A stretch of DNA of 64,000 nucleotides, taken from positions 806,001 through 870,000 of the forward strand of contig NZ_CP045670.1 of assembly GCF_017161325.1 (NCBI RefSeq), given 5' to 3'. The position numbers and the translations under genes are program-made. Of this stretch, positions 52,167 through 62,308 are shown piece after piece. Source of the DNA: Treponema pedis. Lineage in GTDB: Bacteria > Spirochaetota > Spirochaetia > Treponematales > Treponemataceae. The notes beneath the pieces are model-generated. The model was not told where the DNA came from. It worked only from the letters and a program-made list of their open reading frames with translations, and did no database searches. Position 1 is the stretch's first letter. Every line of letters begins with the position of its first letter.

Positions 52167-53210
52167 ATGCTTACAAAAGAATTTAATTTTGAGCTGCCGC
52201 AAGAGCTGATTGCTCAAACTCCTTCAAAAATGCGCGGCAATGATAAACTTTTAATTTTAAATAAAAAGACGGGCAATTTGGAAGATAAAGTGTTTTGCGA
52301 ACTTCCGGATATTTTGCCTAAAGATGCCTTAATGGTTTTTAACAACTCGAAGGTTAGACGTGCAAGAATTTATGCTGAAAGCTCTTCAGGAGCGCAAACC
52401 GAATTTTTGCTGATAAATCCTATTCCCGAATTCGGAGGATTTGTATGGCAGGTTATGTTAAAAAAAGCTAAACGCCAAAAAGCGGGAAAAGTTTTTGTTT
52501 TTCGTGACGGAACGAAGGCGGAAATTATAGAAACCGAAAAAGAGCTTGGCAACGAATTCCGTTGTTTGAAATTCGATAAAATAATTGATGATGATTGGCT
52601 TGATTTAAACGGTCATATTCCTTTACCTCCTTATATTCGCCGTGATGATACGGAAGAAGATGCGGAGCGTTATCAAACGGTTTACGCAAAGGCGTACGGC
52701 TCAATTGCAGCTCCGACAGCGGGTTTACATTTTACCGAGGAAGTGTTAAATAGAATAAAAAATTTAGGCATCGATATTGAATATGTTACGCTTCATGTAG
52801 GACTTGGAACTTTTTTACCTGTTCGCTCGGAAAATGTTGAAGAGCATAAAATGCACACGGAGTATTTTTCCATTTCGGAAACCGCTGCTTACAATATTTC
52901 GAAGGCAAAAAAAGACGGCAGGCCCATTATTGCGGTCGGCACTACAAGTGTGCGCACTTTGGAGTCCGCATGGAATGAAAAAACTTTGACCTTAAAAACG
53001 GGAAATCAATCTACCGATATTTTTATTTATCCGCCTTATAAATTTAAAGTAGTAGATAAACTGTTTACGAATTTTCATACGCCGGAATCTTCATTGGTAA
53101 TGCTTGTTTCGGCTTTGGCAGGTAAAGAAAATATTTTTAATGCATATAGGCACGCAATTGAAAGGCGATACCGTTTCTTTTCGTACGGTGATGCAATGCT
53201 TATTATTTAG
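52167..53210 (+). CDS. queA: S-adenosylmethionine:tRNA ribosyltransferase-isomerase
   Basis: A 347-aa protein. The N-terminus FELPQELIAQTPS, the SIAAPTAGLHFTEEVL motif, VTLHVGLGTFLPVR and EHKMHTEYFSI are diagnostic for QueA. It transfers and rearranges the ribosyl moiety of SAM to form epoxyqueuosine at position 34 of GUN-anticodon tRNAs. Other queuosine genes (tgt, queG) are not in the window. AAAGGGAA precedes the ATG. The length is normal. Confidence 0.96.
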   Translation: MLTKEFNFELPQELIAQTPSKMRGNDKLLILNKKTGNLEDKVFCELPDILPKDALMVFNNSKVRRARIYAESSSGAQTEFLLINPIPEFGGFVWQVMLKKAKRQKAGKVFVFRDGTKAEIIETEKELGNEFRCLKFDKIIDDDWLDLNGHIPLPPYIRRDDTEEDAERYQTVYAKAYGSIAAPTAGLHFTEEVLNRIKNLGIDIEYVTLHVGLGTFLPVRSENVEEHKMHTEYFSISETAAYNISKAKKDGRPIIAVGTTSVRTLESAWNEKTLTLKTGNQSTDIFIYPPYKFKVVDKLFTNFHTPESSLVMLVSALAGKENIFNAYRHAIERRYRFFSYGDAMLII

Positions 53211-53283
53211 AGGCGGAAATAACTGTATAATCAGGGGTTATTCGTTTTACGAAATTACCTTCCCGATTATACCGGTTTTATTT

Positions 53284-54453
53284 TTAACTGAGTTCTATTT
53301 TTCTTTGTGAACGGTTTGCTCTATTAAAAAGTGTCCCTGCGGTGAAGTATATAACTAAAAATAATGTCAGGAAAACTTCATTTTTCCAATCTATTTTAGA
53401 AAAACCGTAAACGAATTCATTTGCTTTTATAAAATAATATGTTGGGAACAATTTTGCAATTTTTAAAATTGCAGGGGAAATAAATTCTATAGGCATAAAA
53501 ACTCCCGAAATAAAAGATAATGCCAAAGGAAGGACTGTTCCTAAAATACCGAGCACCGCGCCTTTTTTTAAAACTGCATTTAACATAAACGCCATACTTA
53601 AAATTACCGCTGCATAAATTATACTGTTTAGAATGTATGCAAAAATGGGAATGTCCCGCAAATGCTGTATGTTAAGTAAGACTGCAAAACCTATTATGAC
53701 CGTTAAAATTAAAAATACCACTGTAAGCTGCGCTGCAAAATTTTCGATTGAAAAGCGTAAACCTGAAACGGGTGATACATCGTTCCGTATTTTTAACGAC
53801 GGTTTTTTTAACATAAATACCGCCCAGCCGATTGAATTTAATATTATCGAAAATGAAATCCATGCAAAATAATTAAAAAAAGATTTAAACCACGAATTTA
53901 CTCCGTTTTCCTGTTTTTCCGAAATTTTATTTACGGTTATGCTTTCTTTTAAAGCTATATGTATTTTTTCAAAATCAAATTTTCCTTCCGCTTTTTTTAA
54001 GGAATCGGCAAATAATAAAAACTTTTTTATTTGCATATCGATATAAATCGAGTTTGCATTTCTCCCGTCTTTAAGGCTTAAAACACAATTTGTTCCTGAT
54101 GTTAAATTTTCTTCTAAATTCGGGTTTATAACAATCCCCGCGTCGGCATTGCCTAAAGAAATTTCTTTTTTTATATAGTGTAAAATATTTTCTTTGCTTA
54201 GATTTTCATTTTTTTTACTGTCGATTATTTTAACATTATTTTTTGTTTGTAAATATGCAGTTAAATTTTTAGACAACTCCGAATTGTCGTTATCTATAAT
54301 TATAAGTTTAAGCGGTGTTTCTTTAAACTCTTTAATTCCTCTATCGGATTTTTTTAAAAACATAAAGCTCGTTATCAGAAAAATTGCAGTATAAATTATT
54401 ATCATACTTTTTTTTGACCAAATAAGGCGCAAAAAATTTTTATAAACTGTCAT
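53284..54453 (-). CDS. ABC-2 type exporter permease
   Basis: A 389-aa protein with one N-terminal membrane helix, a large extracytoplasmic region of about 160 residues, and five or six C-terminal helices, the usual ABC-2 permease plan (YhiH/NodJ-like). FISGVFMPIEFISP near the fifth helix matches the ABC-2 signature loop. It overlaps the second permease gene by 14 nt. The transported substrate is unknown. A small-molecule or lipid exporter is the usual role. Confidence 0.88.
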   Translation of the reverse strand: MTVYKNFLRLIWSKKSMIIIYTAIFLITSFMFLKKSDRGIKEFKETPLKLIIIDNDNSELSKNLTAYLQTKNNVKIIDSKKNENLSKENILHYIKKEISLGNADAGIVINPNLEENLTSGTNCVLSLKDGRNANSIYIDMQIKKFLLFADSLKKAEGKFDFEKIHIALKESITVNKISEKQENGVNSWFKSFFNYFAWISFSIILNSIGWAVFMLKKPSLKIRNDVSPVSGLRFSIENFAAQLTVVFLILTVIIGFAVLLNIQHLRDIPIFAYILNSIIYAAVILSMAFMLNAVLKKGAVLGILGTVLPLALSFISGVFMPIEFISPAILKIAKLFPTYYFIKANEFVYGFSKIDWKNEVFLTLFLVIYFTAGTLFNRANRSQRKIELS

Positions 54454-55492
54454 ATTGAACCTTCCTTGAATTTATAAAAACCGCAATTAAAAGAACGGCA
54501 GTTAAACTTAAAAAGATAATAATAATTGTACCGAGTAAATTATAATCCTGTAAAATATTCACATTGTAAAGATTGTCGGTTAAAAGACCTATCGGATTTA
54601 TTTTATTTATCAAAGGAAGGGCTTTATCAAGAGCCGTTTTTACACTCGGGCTCATCATACCCGATAAAAATGCAAGAAATAAAGATGAAAAAACACAAAA
54701 CATACTCTTTGTGTTTTCATCTCCTAAAGGCAATGAGCCGACAGCCGTTCCGTAAGTAACGCCTAAAACATTTGCAAGTATAAGAAGCGTTAACGTAGTC
54801 TTTATATCCGTAATAAACGGAATTTTCAAAATATATAAAACAAAGCAAATGTATAAAATATTTGAGAGAAGGTTAAAAATAACATAAAAAATAATTCCTG
54901 AAATATAAGAAGCAAATCTATTCATAGGTGTTGCGGAAATCCTTGCTCCTAATTTGGAAATATTTGCCTGCATAGTGAGAGGAATTGAACTTGCACCGAA
55001 CATTCCGTAAAACGAAACCATTGCTAAAAGAGAATAAAATAAAATCATTATGGAGTTGTTTTTTTCGTTTATATCGGTTATATAAGTTTTTCCGTAATCG
55101 AAGGGGTTTATCGGCACCCCCAAACTTTGCGTTTGTTTTATCTGTTCCATAAAACCTTTAACAATAGATTGATTAATTCCGTTTTTGGAAACGCGCAGAG
55201 AAAAATCATTTTGCACAAAGGCGTCTATTTCCTTATTTTGCAAAGCAGCGTCCGCATTTTGTTCTTCGGTATCTATGATGTTAAACATTTGTATAAAAAC
55301 TAATGTTTGTTTGTAGGGATTGTCTTTTTCGATACCGAGGTTTATTTTATTTTGAGAAAAATTTAGCAGTGAAGAAAATGCTGCAAAATAAAGTGTTGAT
55401 AAAAGAATGGGATACAGTATACTCCAAAACATACCTTCTTTTGAACGCAGCGTTAAATAAGAATTATATTTTAATAAGCGTAAAAACATCAT
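54440..55492 (-). CDS. ABC-2 type exporter permease
   Basis: A 350-aa protein with six helices: one N-terminal, then a ~120-residue loop, then five clustered at the C-terminus. FLAFLSGMMSPSVKTALDKALP is the ABC-2 family loop. It overlaps the ATPase gene by 4 nt and the other permease by 14 nt, so the three genes form one operon encoding a heterodimeric exporter. The substrate is unknown. Confidence 0.88.
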   Translation of the reverse strand: MMFLRLLKYNSYLTLRSKEGMFWSILYPILLSTLYFAAFSSLLNFSQNKINLGIEKDNPYKQTLVFIQMFNIIDTEEQNADAALQNKEIDAFVQNDFSLRVSKNGINQSIVKGFMEQIKQTQSLGVPINPFDYGKTYITDINEKNNSIMILFYSLLAMVSFYGMFGASSIPLTMQANISKLGARISATPMNRFASYISGIIFYVIFNLLSNILYICFVLYILKIPFITDIKTTLTLLILANVLGVTYGTAVGSLPLGDENTKSMFCVFSSLFLAFLSGMMSPSVKTALDKALPLINKINPIGLLTDNLYNVNILQDYNLLGTIIIIFLSLTAVLLIAVFINSRKVQYDSL

Positions 55493-56424
55493 TGGTCTCT
55501 AAGCTCCTTTCCCGTAAGTTCAAGGAAGGTATCGTTCAAGGTAGGGCGTTCAGAATAAAGTTTTATATACTTTAAATTTTCCGAATTTATAAACGAAATG
55601 AAAGCATTTAAATTGTTTGAAGAATTTTCAAAATAAAGTAAATACTCGTTCGTTTTTTTTGTAACTTCCAAAATATGCGGAACCGTTTTTAATCTTTCTT
55701 CCAAGTTAAGAGGGGGCTCTATAAATTCTACAATAATTTTTTCGCTTGTTTTTCCCATTTTTTGCAGTTCTTCCAAGGTACCGTTTGCAACGGTTTTGCC
55801 GTTATCCATTATAACTATTCTGTCGCAAAGTTCTTCGGCTTCTTCAAGATAGTGTGTTGTGTATACTATTGTGTTTCCCTGTTTTGCAAGTTCTTTAATT
55901 CCGGATAAAATAAAATTACGGCTTTGAGCGTCGACTGCAACCGTCGGCTCGTCCATAAAAATAAGCTCCGGTTTATGGGCAATTCCGCAGGCAATATTAA
56001 GACGGCGTAAAAGTCCTCCCGAAAGTTTTTTTGCTCTGTAGTTTGAATAATTGGTTAAACCGACAAATTCTATAGCTTCGTTTACAAGTTTTTTTCTTTT
56101 TACGGAGTTGTTTATATAAAGTCCGCAAAAATAATCTATATTTTCCCGTACCGTAAAATCATAAAATAAAGAAACTTCCTGCGGTACAAGACCTATGCGT
56201 TTTTTTATATGCAAGGCGTTTTGCGTCATAGGTTCTTCAAAAATTTTAATTTCACCTGAATCGAATTTTAATAGCGAAAGGATACAATTTATTGCCGTTG
56301 TTTTCCCGCAACCGTTGGGGCCTAATAGACCTAAGACTTCTCCTTTTTTAACTTCAAAGTTAAAATTATCGAGCGCAGTTTTTTCTTTATAGCGTTTAAC
56401 TAAATCGGTTACGGTTAAAATCAT
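55489..56424 (-). CDS. ABC transporter ATP-binding protein
   Basis: A 311-aa protein. The Walker A is LLGPNGCGKTTAINC (about 33-47), the signature is KLSGGLLRRLNIA and Walker B is LIFMDEPTVAVD, with the H-loop in VYTTHYLEEAEE. The N-terminal domain follows the multidrug/ABC-2 exporter type. It drives the two downstream permeases. TTAAGGAGC precedes the ATG. It is the first gene of the operon. Confidence 0.96.
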   Translation of the reverse strand: MILTVTDLVKRYKEKTALDNFNFEVKKGEVLGLLGPNGCGKTTAINCILSLLKFDSGEIKIFEEPMTQNALHIKKRIGLVPQEVSLFYDFTVRENIDYFCGLYINNSVKRKKLVNEAIEFVGLTNYSNYRAKKLSGGLLRRLNIACGIAHKPELIFMDEPTVAVDAQSRNFILSGIKELAKQGNTIVYTTHYLEEAEELCDRIVIMDNGKTVANGTLEELQKMGKTSEKIIVEFIEPPLNLEERLKTVPHILEVTKKTNEYLLYFENSSNNLNAFISFINSENLKYIKLYSERPTLNDTFLELTGKELRDQ

Positions 56425-56560
56425 TTTAAAGCTCCTTAATATTTAATAATATTACATAATTTATATTGGTTTGTCAATTATAAAAATTTAAACCGTTTTT
56501 ATTCCCGTTCAATTTTTGTATAATTGGAGCTTCTTTTTTTTGTTATATAATTTGAGATTT

Positions 56561-57517
56561 TTATTTATGTTGTTTATTTAAAAATTCAATTAAAATCCTT
56601 GAGCTTTCAACTGCGGCCGTTTTGTTTGCTTCGGGTGTTCCGCCTAGCTTAATTCCTCCTGAAACAGGGGCTGCTCCGAAGGCATGCCCCGCTTTTTCAA
56701 AAATATGCAGTTCGGTTTTTTTGGGGTTTTGCTTTTTTAAAATTTGCGCCATAGTATCCGATTGCCATAAGGCGTCATCTCCGCCCGCAAAAATTAAGGC
56801 ATTCCCTTTAAGATTTGATAAATTGATAGAAGCTTCTTTTAAAATTTCCGGAGGAGTTAATTCTACGGCGGCCTCGTACATATCCCGCAAAACTATAGCG
56901 TTATTTTCATAACGCATTTTTTCGTAAGCCTTTTGCGAAAAGGTAATAAAGGGAAGAGGCGTTTTTTTCCAAGACCATGAAGATTTTTGAGAAGAATAAT
57001 CCAAACCTTGGAATACAAAACTTGAAGGAGCAAATAAAATTACGTTGTCGATTCGGGAATAATATGAGCTAAGAATCGCGGCAAGTTCGGCTCCTTTTGA
57101 GCCTCCGAGAAGCGTAATGGGTTCTATAGATTTGCATTTCTTTTCGGCATAATTTAAAACTTCCGAAAAAAATTCTAAAGGTACTTCCGAAATGGAAACG
57201 GGTTGGTTTTCTTTTCCGAAATAATAAACTGCTAAAACTTCATATCCTTTATTTGCAATATCGGCGGCATAATATTCTCCTGCACTTCCTTCGGAGCCTC
57301 CGAATGTTATTACAAGCCCCTTATGTTTAATTTCATCTGGAATGTAATGAAACCCGTTTACCGAACCGCTTATTGCAAAAGTTTGAACATTATTATTTAC
57401 TTTGGAGTCGTAAATTTTTTCCGTCTTAAATTTCGCACACGACACTGAAAGTAAAATTAAAGTAAGAGATGAAAAAAAACTTGCCGTTATTTTTCGTAAA
57501 ACCAATAAATTATTCAT
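56561..57517 (-). CDS. Lipoprotein alpha/beta-hydrolase, BAAT/acyl-CoA thioester hydrolase type
   Basis: About 318 aa from ATG 57517. The N-terminus has a hydrophobic stretch ending in LLSVSC (Cys about 27), a probable lipobox. LVITFGGSEGSAGEYYAAD is the oxyanion-hole region, LLGGSKGAELAAIL holds the nucleophile, the Asp lies in FAGGDDALW, and AGHAFG near the C-terminus holds the His. The BAAT C-terminal domain often carries a Cys nucleophile; here it is Ser. A role on membrane-exposed acyl compounds is inferred. Confidence 0.82.
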   Translation of the reverse strand: MNNLLVLRKITASFFSSLTLILLSVSCAKFKTEKIYDSKVNNNVQTFAISGSVNGFHYIPDEIKHKGLVITFGGSEGSAGEYYAADIANKGYEVLAVYYFGKENQPVSISEVPLEFFSEVLNYAEKKCKSIEPITLLGGSKGAELAAILSSYYSRIDNVILFAPSSFVFQGLDYSSQKSSWSWKKTPLPFITFSQKAYEKMRYENNAIVLRDMYEAAVELTPPEILKEASINLSNLKGNALIFAGGDDALWQSDTMAQILKKQNPKKTELHIFEKAGHAFGAAPVSGGIKLGGTPEANKTAAVESSRILIEFLNKQHK

Positions 57518-57618
57518 AAATATGAGAGTATATATTTTTATAAAAAAGCTCAAGAGGGTGAATTTGTAAGTTCTTTTGTATACGGTGTTTTGTAAGATGG
57601 GATTTGTATTTTTAAACG

Positions 57619-57646
57619 AATGGAGAAGTCTTTAGACTTCTCCATT
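57619..57646 (-). terminator. Hairpin after ileS
   Basis: A 12-bp perfect stem (57619-57630 with 57635-57646) with a 4-nt loop, 25 bp downstream of the ileS stop. The T tail is moderate. Confidence 0.7.
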
Positions 57647-57671
57647 TAAATAAGGTTGTTGTTATTTGTTT

Positions 57672-60600
57672 TTAACCTTGAGCCTTTTCCAAAGCAACTT
57701 GCCATAATAAGCCGCCCGATTCCAATTCAGCGGAGGCTTTACCTTCGGGTAATACGGTAACGCTTTCCGCTTCTACCGCTAAGGTTTCCGCCATAAGATA
57801 GGTTTTATTTGCTTCAAACGCTTTGCGTAAAAGTTGTTTACCGTCCGAATCCGTACCCGCTACATAAAGTTTGATACGGTCGGTTACGGCAAGCCCTGAT
57901 TCTTTACGCAGGTTTTGTACTCCCCGCACAAGGTCGCGGATATAACCTTCAAGTAAAAGTTCTTCGGTAATTTCAGTATTTAAGGCAACTGTTAGGGTTC
58001 CCTCGTTAAGTACTTTTAAATTTTCTTTTTCTACCCTGTTTACAATAATTTTTTCCGCCGTTAAATCTACCGTTTGCCCGTCAATATCAAGACTTAATAC
58101 CGCTCCTTCCAAAAGACTTTCGATTTCGGAAGAAGAAAGTTTTTCAATTTGGGCTGCTGCGGCTTTCATTTTTTGACCGAGCTCTTTTCCCAACACTTTA
58201 AAATTGGCTTTTGCCTTATATTCTACAAGTTCGTCTTCTTTATCGTGGAAAATAATTTCTTTTATATTAAGCTCTTCTATTATGCTTTCTTCCATTTCAA
58301 GCAATACGGATTTTTCTTGAGGATTTTTAGTAACTATTTCCAAGGCTTTAAGCGGTTGCCGTATTTTTAAATTGAACTGATAGCGCAGAGCTCGCCCCAT
58401 CGATACGCATTTTTGTACGGTCTTCATTTTAAATTCCAAATCGTTATCCCGCACTTTGTCGTTATATTCCGGATAATCCGCAAGGTGAATTGAAACCGTA
58501 TCGTTTTCGGTACGTAAATTTTGCCAGATTGCTTCGGTAATAAACGGAATAACCGGTGCCGCAACAAGGGAGAATTTTTTTAGTGCTCGATAAAGGGTTT
58601 CATATCCTTGAGTTTTATCGGTGTCGTTTTCACTTTTCCAAAAACGGCGGCGCGAACGGCGGATATACCAATTATTGAGTAAATCTATGTATTCAATCAT
58701 AGGCGGTACGGCCTGCGATAAATCGTAATTATCCAATGCGGTACTGACATCGGCAATAAGTTTTTCCGTTACGGATAAAATCCATCGGTCAAGGGGATTA
58801 TTTAGACCGGATAAAAACTTTTCCGTACCGTCTTCTCTTCCGTCCGCTTTCGCTCTTTCAGGCGGAGTAATTCCGTCTATGTTCGCATAAGTAACGTAAA
58901 AACTGTAACTGTTCCAAAACGGAATTAAAATACCTTTAAGAACGTCGCGAACTCCTTCATCGGAATATTTTAAATCATCGGCTTTGACTACATTTGAATT
59001 CATTAAGAATAAACGTAAGGCGTCTGCACCGAATTGACTTATTACCTTATTCGGGTCTGTGTAGTTGCGCAGCGATTTTGACATTTTTTTTCCGTCTTCG
59101 GCAAGAACAAGCCCGTTTACTATGCAGTTTTTAAAAGCCGGTTTATCGAACAGGGCTGCGGCTAAAACGGTAAGGGTATAAAACCAGCCTCGAGTTTGGT
59201 CCAAACCTTCCGAAATAAAATCTGCCGGAAAATTTTTTTCGAAAATTTCTTTATTTTCAAAAGGATAATGCTGTTGGGCATAAGGCATTGAGCCTGATTC
59301 AAACCAGCAATCCAAGACTTCAGGTACCCGTCTCATAGTACCTGAGCATTTTTTACACGGAATTGTAATTTTATCCACAAAGTGCTTGTGCAAATCTTCG
59401 GGATAAATACCTGAAAGTTCTTTTAATTCTTCGCGGCTTCCTACGCAAATAGTTTCTCCGCAGTCGGGGCATTTCCAAATCGGAATCGGGTTTCCCCAAT
59501 AGCGGTTGCGGCTTATTGCCCAATCGCGGGCTCCTTCAAGCCATTTGCCGAATCGTCCGGATTTAATATGTTCGGGCTGCCAAGTTATTTCGGAATTGGC
59601 GGAAAGCATTTTATTTTTTATTTTTTCTACGGAAACAAACCAGCTTGCAACCGCTCTGTAAATTAAAGGGCTGTCGCATCGCCAACAATGAGGATAAGAG
59701 TGTAGAATTTGCTCTCTTTTAAAAAGTTTTTCTTCGGTTTTAAGACGTTCTATAATTGCTTTATCCGCGTCTTTTACAAAAAGGCCTTTATAATCCGGTA
59801 CTTCATTTGTGAATTTACATTCGGCATCTACCGGACAAACAGTAGGCACTCCCGTATTTTTAAAGATACGGTTATCATCTTCTCCGAAACCCGGAGCCGT
59901 GTGAACAATTCCCGTTCCGTCTTCGGTTGTAACAAAGTCTCCTATCAGAACTCTAAACGCGCCCTGCCCCGCTTCGGTATTTTTTCCGTCTTCGCCGGCT
60001 GCAAGATTTTTAAAATAAGGAAAAAGAGGTTCGTATCTTAAACCTTCAAGCTCCGAGCCTTTTTTCGTCCATATCTGTTTATATTCGCCGGCAGTTTTTC
60101 CGCAAGAGCACATTTCTTTTTGTTTTGTGTTTTCAGTTTGTTTTGCAAAATATGCCTCTAAGCGGGGAACGGCCATTATATAGTAATCCCCTTCATACTC
60201 AATTAAGGCATATTCTATGTCGGCGCCTACTGCAAGTCCCAAATTACTGGGCAGTGTCCACGGTGTGGTAGTCCATGCTAAAAGGTAAGTGTTTTCAGGT
60301 AAAGCATTTTCTCCGGTAAAAGTTTTTCCCGCTTGAGAATTTGTTACCGGGCTTAAAACCTTAAAGCGTACTGTAATTGCCGGGTCGTGAACATCTTTAT
60401 AACCGCCTAAATTAAGCTCGTGGTTTGAAAGCACCGTAGAACATCGGGGACAATAAGGCAGAATATAATAGCCTTCATATAAAAGCCCTTTTTCCCAAAG
60501 AGATTTCATAACATACCAGATAGATTCCATATATTCCGGATTCATAGTCTTATAATCGTTTTCAAAATCTACCCAACGGCCCAATCTGGTTATCGTTTCC

Positions 60601-60995
60601 TTCCATTCTTTTACATAGCGCAAAACGCTTGCACGACATGCTTCGTTAAATTTATCTATACCGTATTTTTCTATATCGGTTTTGGAATTAAGGCCGAGTT
60701 CTTTTTCTATCAGATTTTCAACCGGAAGACCGTGACAGTCCCACCCGAAGCGGCGTTCTACGCGGAAACCCTTCATAGTTTTATAACGCGGAATAATGTC
60801 TTTTATTGTTCCCGGAACGAAATGTCCGAAATGCGGAAGTCCCGTTGCAAAAGGCGGGCCGTCAAAAAAAACATAATCCGAATTGTTGCTTCGCGCTTCT
60901 ACCGATTTTTTAAAAATATTATTTTTTTCCCAAAATTTTAAAACTTCTTCTTCCTGTTTTGCAAAATCGGTTTTAGGGTCTACGGGTTTATACAT
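57672..60995 (-). CDS. ileS: Isoleucyl-tRNA synthetase
   Basis: About 1107 aa from ATG 60995, with GGAGAT 6 nt upstream (an earlier TTG is less likely). The HIGH motif lies in PPFATGLPHFGHFVPGTIKD, the KMSKS in GKKMSKSLRN; DWAISRNRYWGNPIPIW and SEGLDQTRGWFYT are the ILMV core motifs. The editing domain (WTTTPWTLPSNLG) and the C-terminal tRNA-binding extension (residues 900-1107) are present, as in the eukaryotic-like IleRS class. It charges tRNA-Ile in the cytosol. Confidence 0.96.
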   Translation of the reverse strand: MYKPVDPKTDFAKQEEEVLKFWEKNNIFKKSVEARSNNSDYVFFDGPPFATGLPHFGHFVPGTIKDIIPRYKTMKGFRVERRFGWDCHGLPVENLIEKELGLNSKTDIEKYGIDKFNEACRASVLRYVKEWKETITRLGRWVDFENDYKTMNPEYMESIWYVMKSLWEKGLLYEGYYILPYCPRCSTVLSNHELNLGGYKDVHDPAITVRFKVLSPVTNSQAGKTFTGENALPENTYLLAWTTTPWTLPSNLGLAVGADIEYALIEYEGDYYIMAVPRLEAYFAKQTENTKQKEMCSCGKTAGEYKQIWTKKGSELEGLRYEPLFPYFKNLAAGEDGKNTEAGQGAFRVLIGDFVTTEDGTGIVHTAPGFGEDDNRIFKNTGVPTVCPVDAECKFTNEVPDYKGLFVKDADKAIIERLKTEEKLFKREQILHSYPHCWRCDSPLIYRAVASWFVSVEKIKNKMLSANSEITWQPEHIKSGRFGKWLEGARDWAISRNRYWGNPIPIWKCPDCGETICVGSREELKELSGIYPEDLHKHFVDKITIPCKKCSGTMRRVPEVLDCWFESGSMPYAQQHYPFENKEIFEKNFPADFISEGLDQTRGWFYTLTVLAAALFDKPAFKNCIVNGLVLAEDGKKMSKSLRNYTDPNKVISQFGADALRLFLMNSNVVKADDLKYSDEGVRDVLKGILIPFWNSYSFYVTYANIDGITPPERAKADGREDGTEKFLSGLNNPLDRWILSVTEKLIADVSTALDNYDLSQAVPPMIEYIDLLNNWYIRRSRRRFWKSENDTDKTQGYETLYRALKKFSLVAAPVIPFITEAIWQNLRTENDTVSIHLADYPEYNDKVRDNDLEFKMKTVQKCVSMGRALRYQFNLKIRQPLKALEIVTKNPQEKSVLLEMEESIIEELNIKEIIFHDKEDELVEYKAKANFKVLGKELGQKMKAAAAQIEKLSSSEIESLLEGAVLSLDIDGQTVDLTAEKIIVNRVEKENLKVLNEGTLTVALNTEITEELLLEGYIRDLVRGVQNLRKESGLAVTDRIKLYVAGTDSDGKQLLRKAFEANKTYLMAETLAVEAESVTVLPEGKASAELESGGLLWQVALEKAQG

Positions 60996-61202
60996 CAATA
61001 TCTCCAAAATAAAAAAAGATTCTATAAGTGATTATTATAGGAAAATTTAAGGAAATGTGCAAGGCGGATAATTATTTTAAATTGTCGGTAATAAACGGTT
61101 ATTTTCAGGGCTGTTTTAATAAATAAACCGCATAATAATAGAGATTTTAAGTAAAAAGAAGCTAAAAATTCAATAAAATCGACTAAAATTCCGATAACTT
61201 AT

Positions 61203-61231
61203 TTGACATATCTTTTTTATAATGGTATAAT
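61203..61231 (+). promoter_or_regulatory. Near-perfect sigma-70 promoter of the M23 / bactofilin operon
   Basis: TTGACA (61203-61208), a 17-bp spacer and TATAAT (61226-61231), both hexamers perfect. The GTG start is at 61276, giving a leader of about 38 nt with AAAGGGG. Confidence 0.9.
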
Positions 61232-61275
61232 ACATTGATAAAATAAAGTGTATTGTTATACAAAGGGGTTTTAAA

Positions 61276-62307
61276 GTGCCTAGAACACGAACATATAAAC
61301 GTGCCGAAAATAATTTGGTAAGAGCTTTCGGCGAACTTTTTAAACAATGCTGGACAGGTTTTTCCGATGCCGTATTAAAATTTATCGGCGGCGGAAGAAA
61401 AAAGCTCACGATAATGGTAGTTCCTCACTCGCAGAAAAAAGTAATTAATTTTCAGACAAGTATTTTTTCCATTGTTTTTACGACAGTTCTTTTTATAGGA
61501 GTGATAGCTTCCTTTTTTTGGTTTACCGCCGAGTCTATAGCCGCTGCGGGAAAACTTTCCGCTTTAAAAGAAGAAACACGAAAAACTCAAGCCAGTCTTA
61601 ATATCTTAAAAGAAGAATCGAATTCTTTGCTTAAAAATGCCAAGAATTTTCAATCCGCATTATCTTCAACTCTTTCTTCGCTCGGACTTCAGTCTATAAT
61701 GGAAACTGCGAGTGAAGCCGATGAAAGCAGCGACCTTTCACGTTTGTTTAATGTAAAAGAGCAAGCGGAAGGCTCCGTAAAAGAAGCTGCCGAATTGCAA
61801 AAACTTTCTTCATACTTGCAGGATTCAGTTCAGCCCGTACAGGAATTGGGAAAATTAATGAGTACTCAAGCAGCTCTCTTTTCGGATATTCCGAGTCTTT
61901 GGCCTATCAGGGGCGGTATAGGGCATATTTCTATGGCGTTCGGGCAAAACCGCCACCCGTTTACAGGTCAATGGTACATACATACGGGTATAGACCTTTC
62001 TACCGGAAGAAAGGGAGACCCCATTATGGCAACTGCCGACGGACAGATTATTACAGTTGCTTCGGATTCCGGTTGGGGAAATTATATTCTTATTAAGCAT
62101 AAGCATGGATTTTATACAAGGTATGCACACTTGGATTCATTTAGAGTTACCGTGGGAGAGCAGGTTCAAAAAGGACAGGTTATAGGTTATATCGGAAATA
62201 CGGGGATTTCTACAGGGCCTCACCTTCATTATGAAGTTCATATAGGCTCCGATGTAGTTGACCCTATGAAATATTTGAATATTAAGCGTACCGGAAGAAA
62301 TAAATAA
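61276..62307 (+). CDS. M23 (LytM-type) peptidase with coiled coil
   Basis: A 343-aa protein starting with GTG at 61276. A basic cytoplasmic N-terminus (1-60) leads to one membrane helix (about 66-90). A coiled coil (95-200, KEETRKTQASLNILKEES) precedes the LytM domain, with zinc and catalytic residues in IHTGIDLS, YARYAHLD and GPHLHYEVH. The domain cleaves or binds peptidoglycan cross-bridges; both HxH ligands are present. The bactofilin gene follows with a one-base spacer, suggesting a joint role in cell-shape control. Confidence 0.93.
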   Translation: MPRTRTYKRAENNLVRAFGELFKQCWTGFSDAVLKFIGGGRKKLTIMVVPHSQKKVINFQTSIFSIVFTTVLFIGVIASFFWFTAESIAAAGKLSALKEETRKTQASLNILKEESNSLLKNAKNFQSALSSTLSSLGLQSIMETASEADESSDLSRLFNVKEQAEGSVKEAAELQKLSSYLQDSVQPVQELGKLMSTQAALFSDIPSLWPIRGGIGHISMAFGQNRHPFTGQWYIHTGIDLSTGRKGDPIMATADGQIITVASDSGWGNYILIKHKHGFYTRYAHLDSFRVTVGEQVQKGQVIGYIGNTGISTGPHLHYEVHIGSDVVDPMKYLNIKRTGRNK

Positions 62308-62308
62308 T

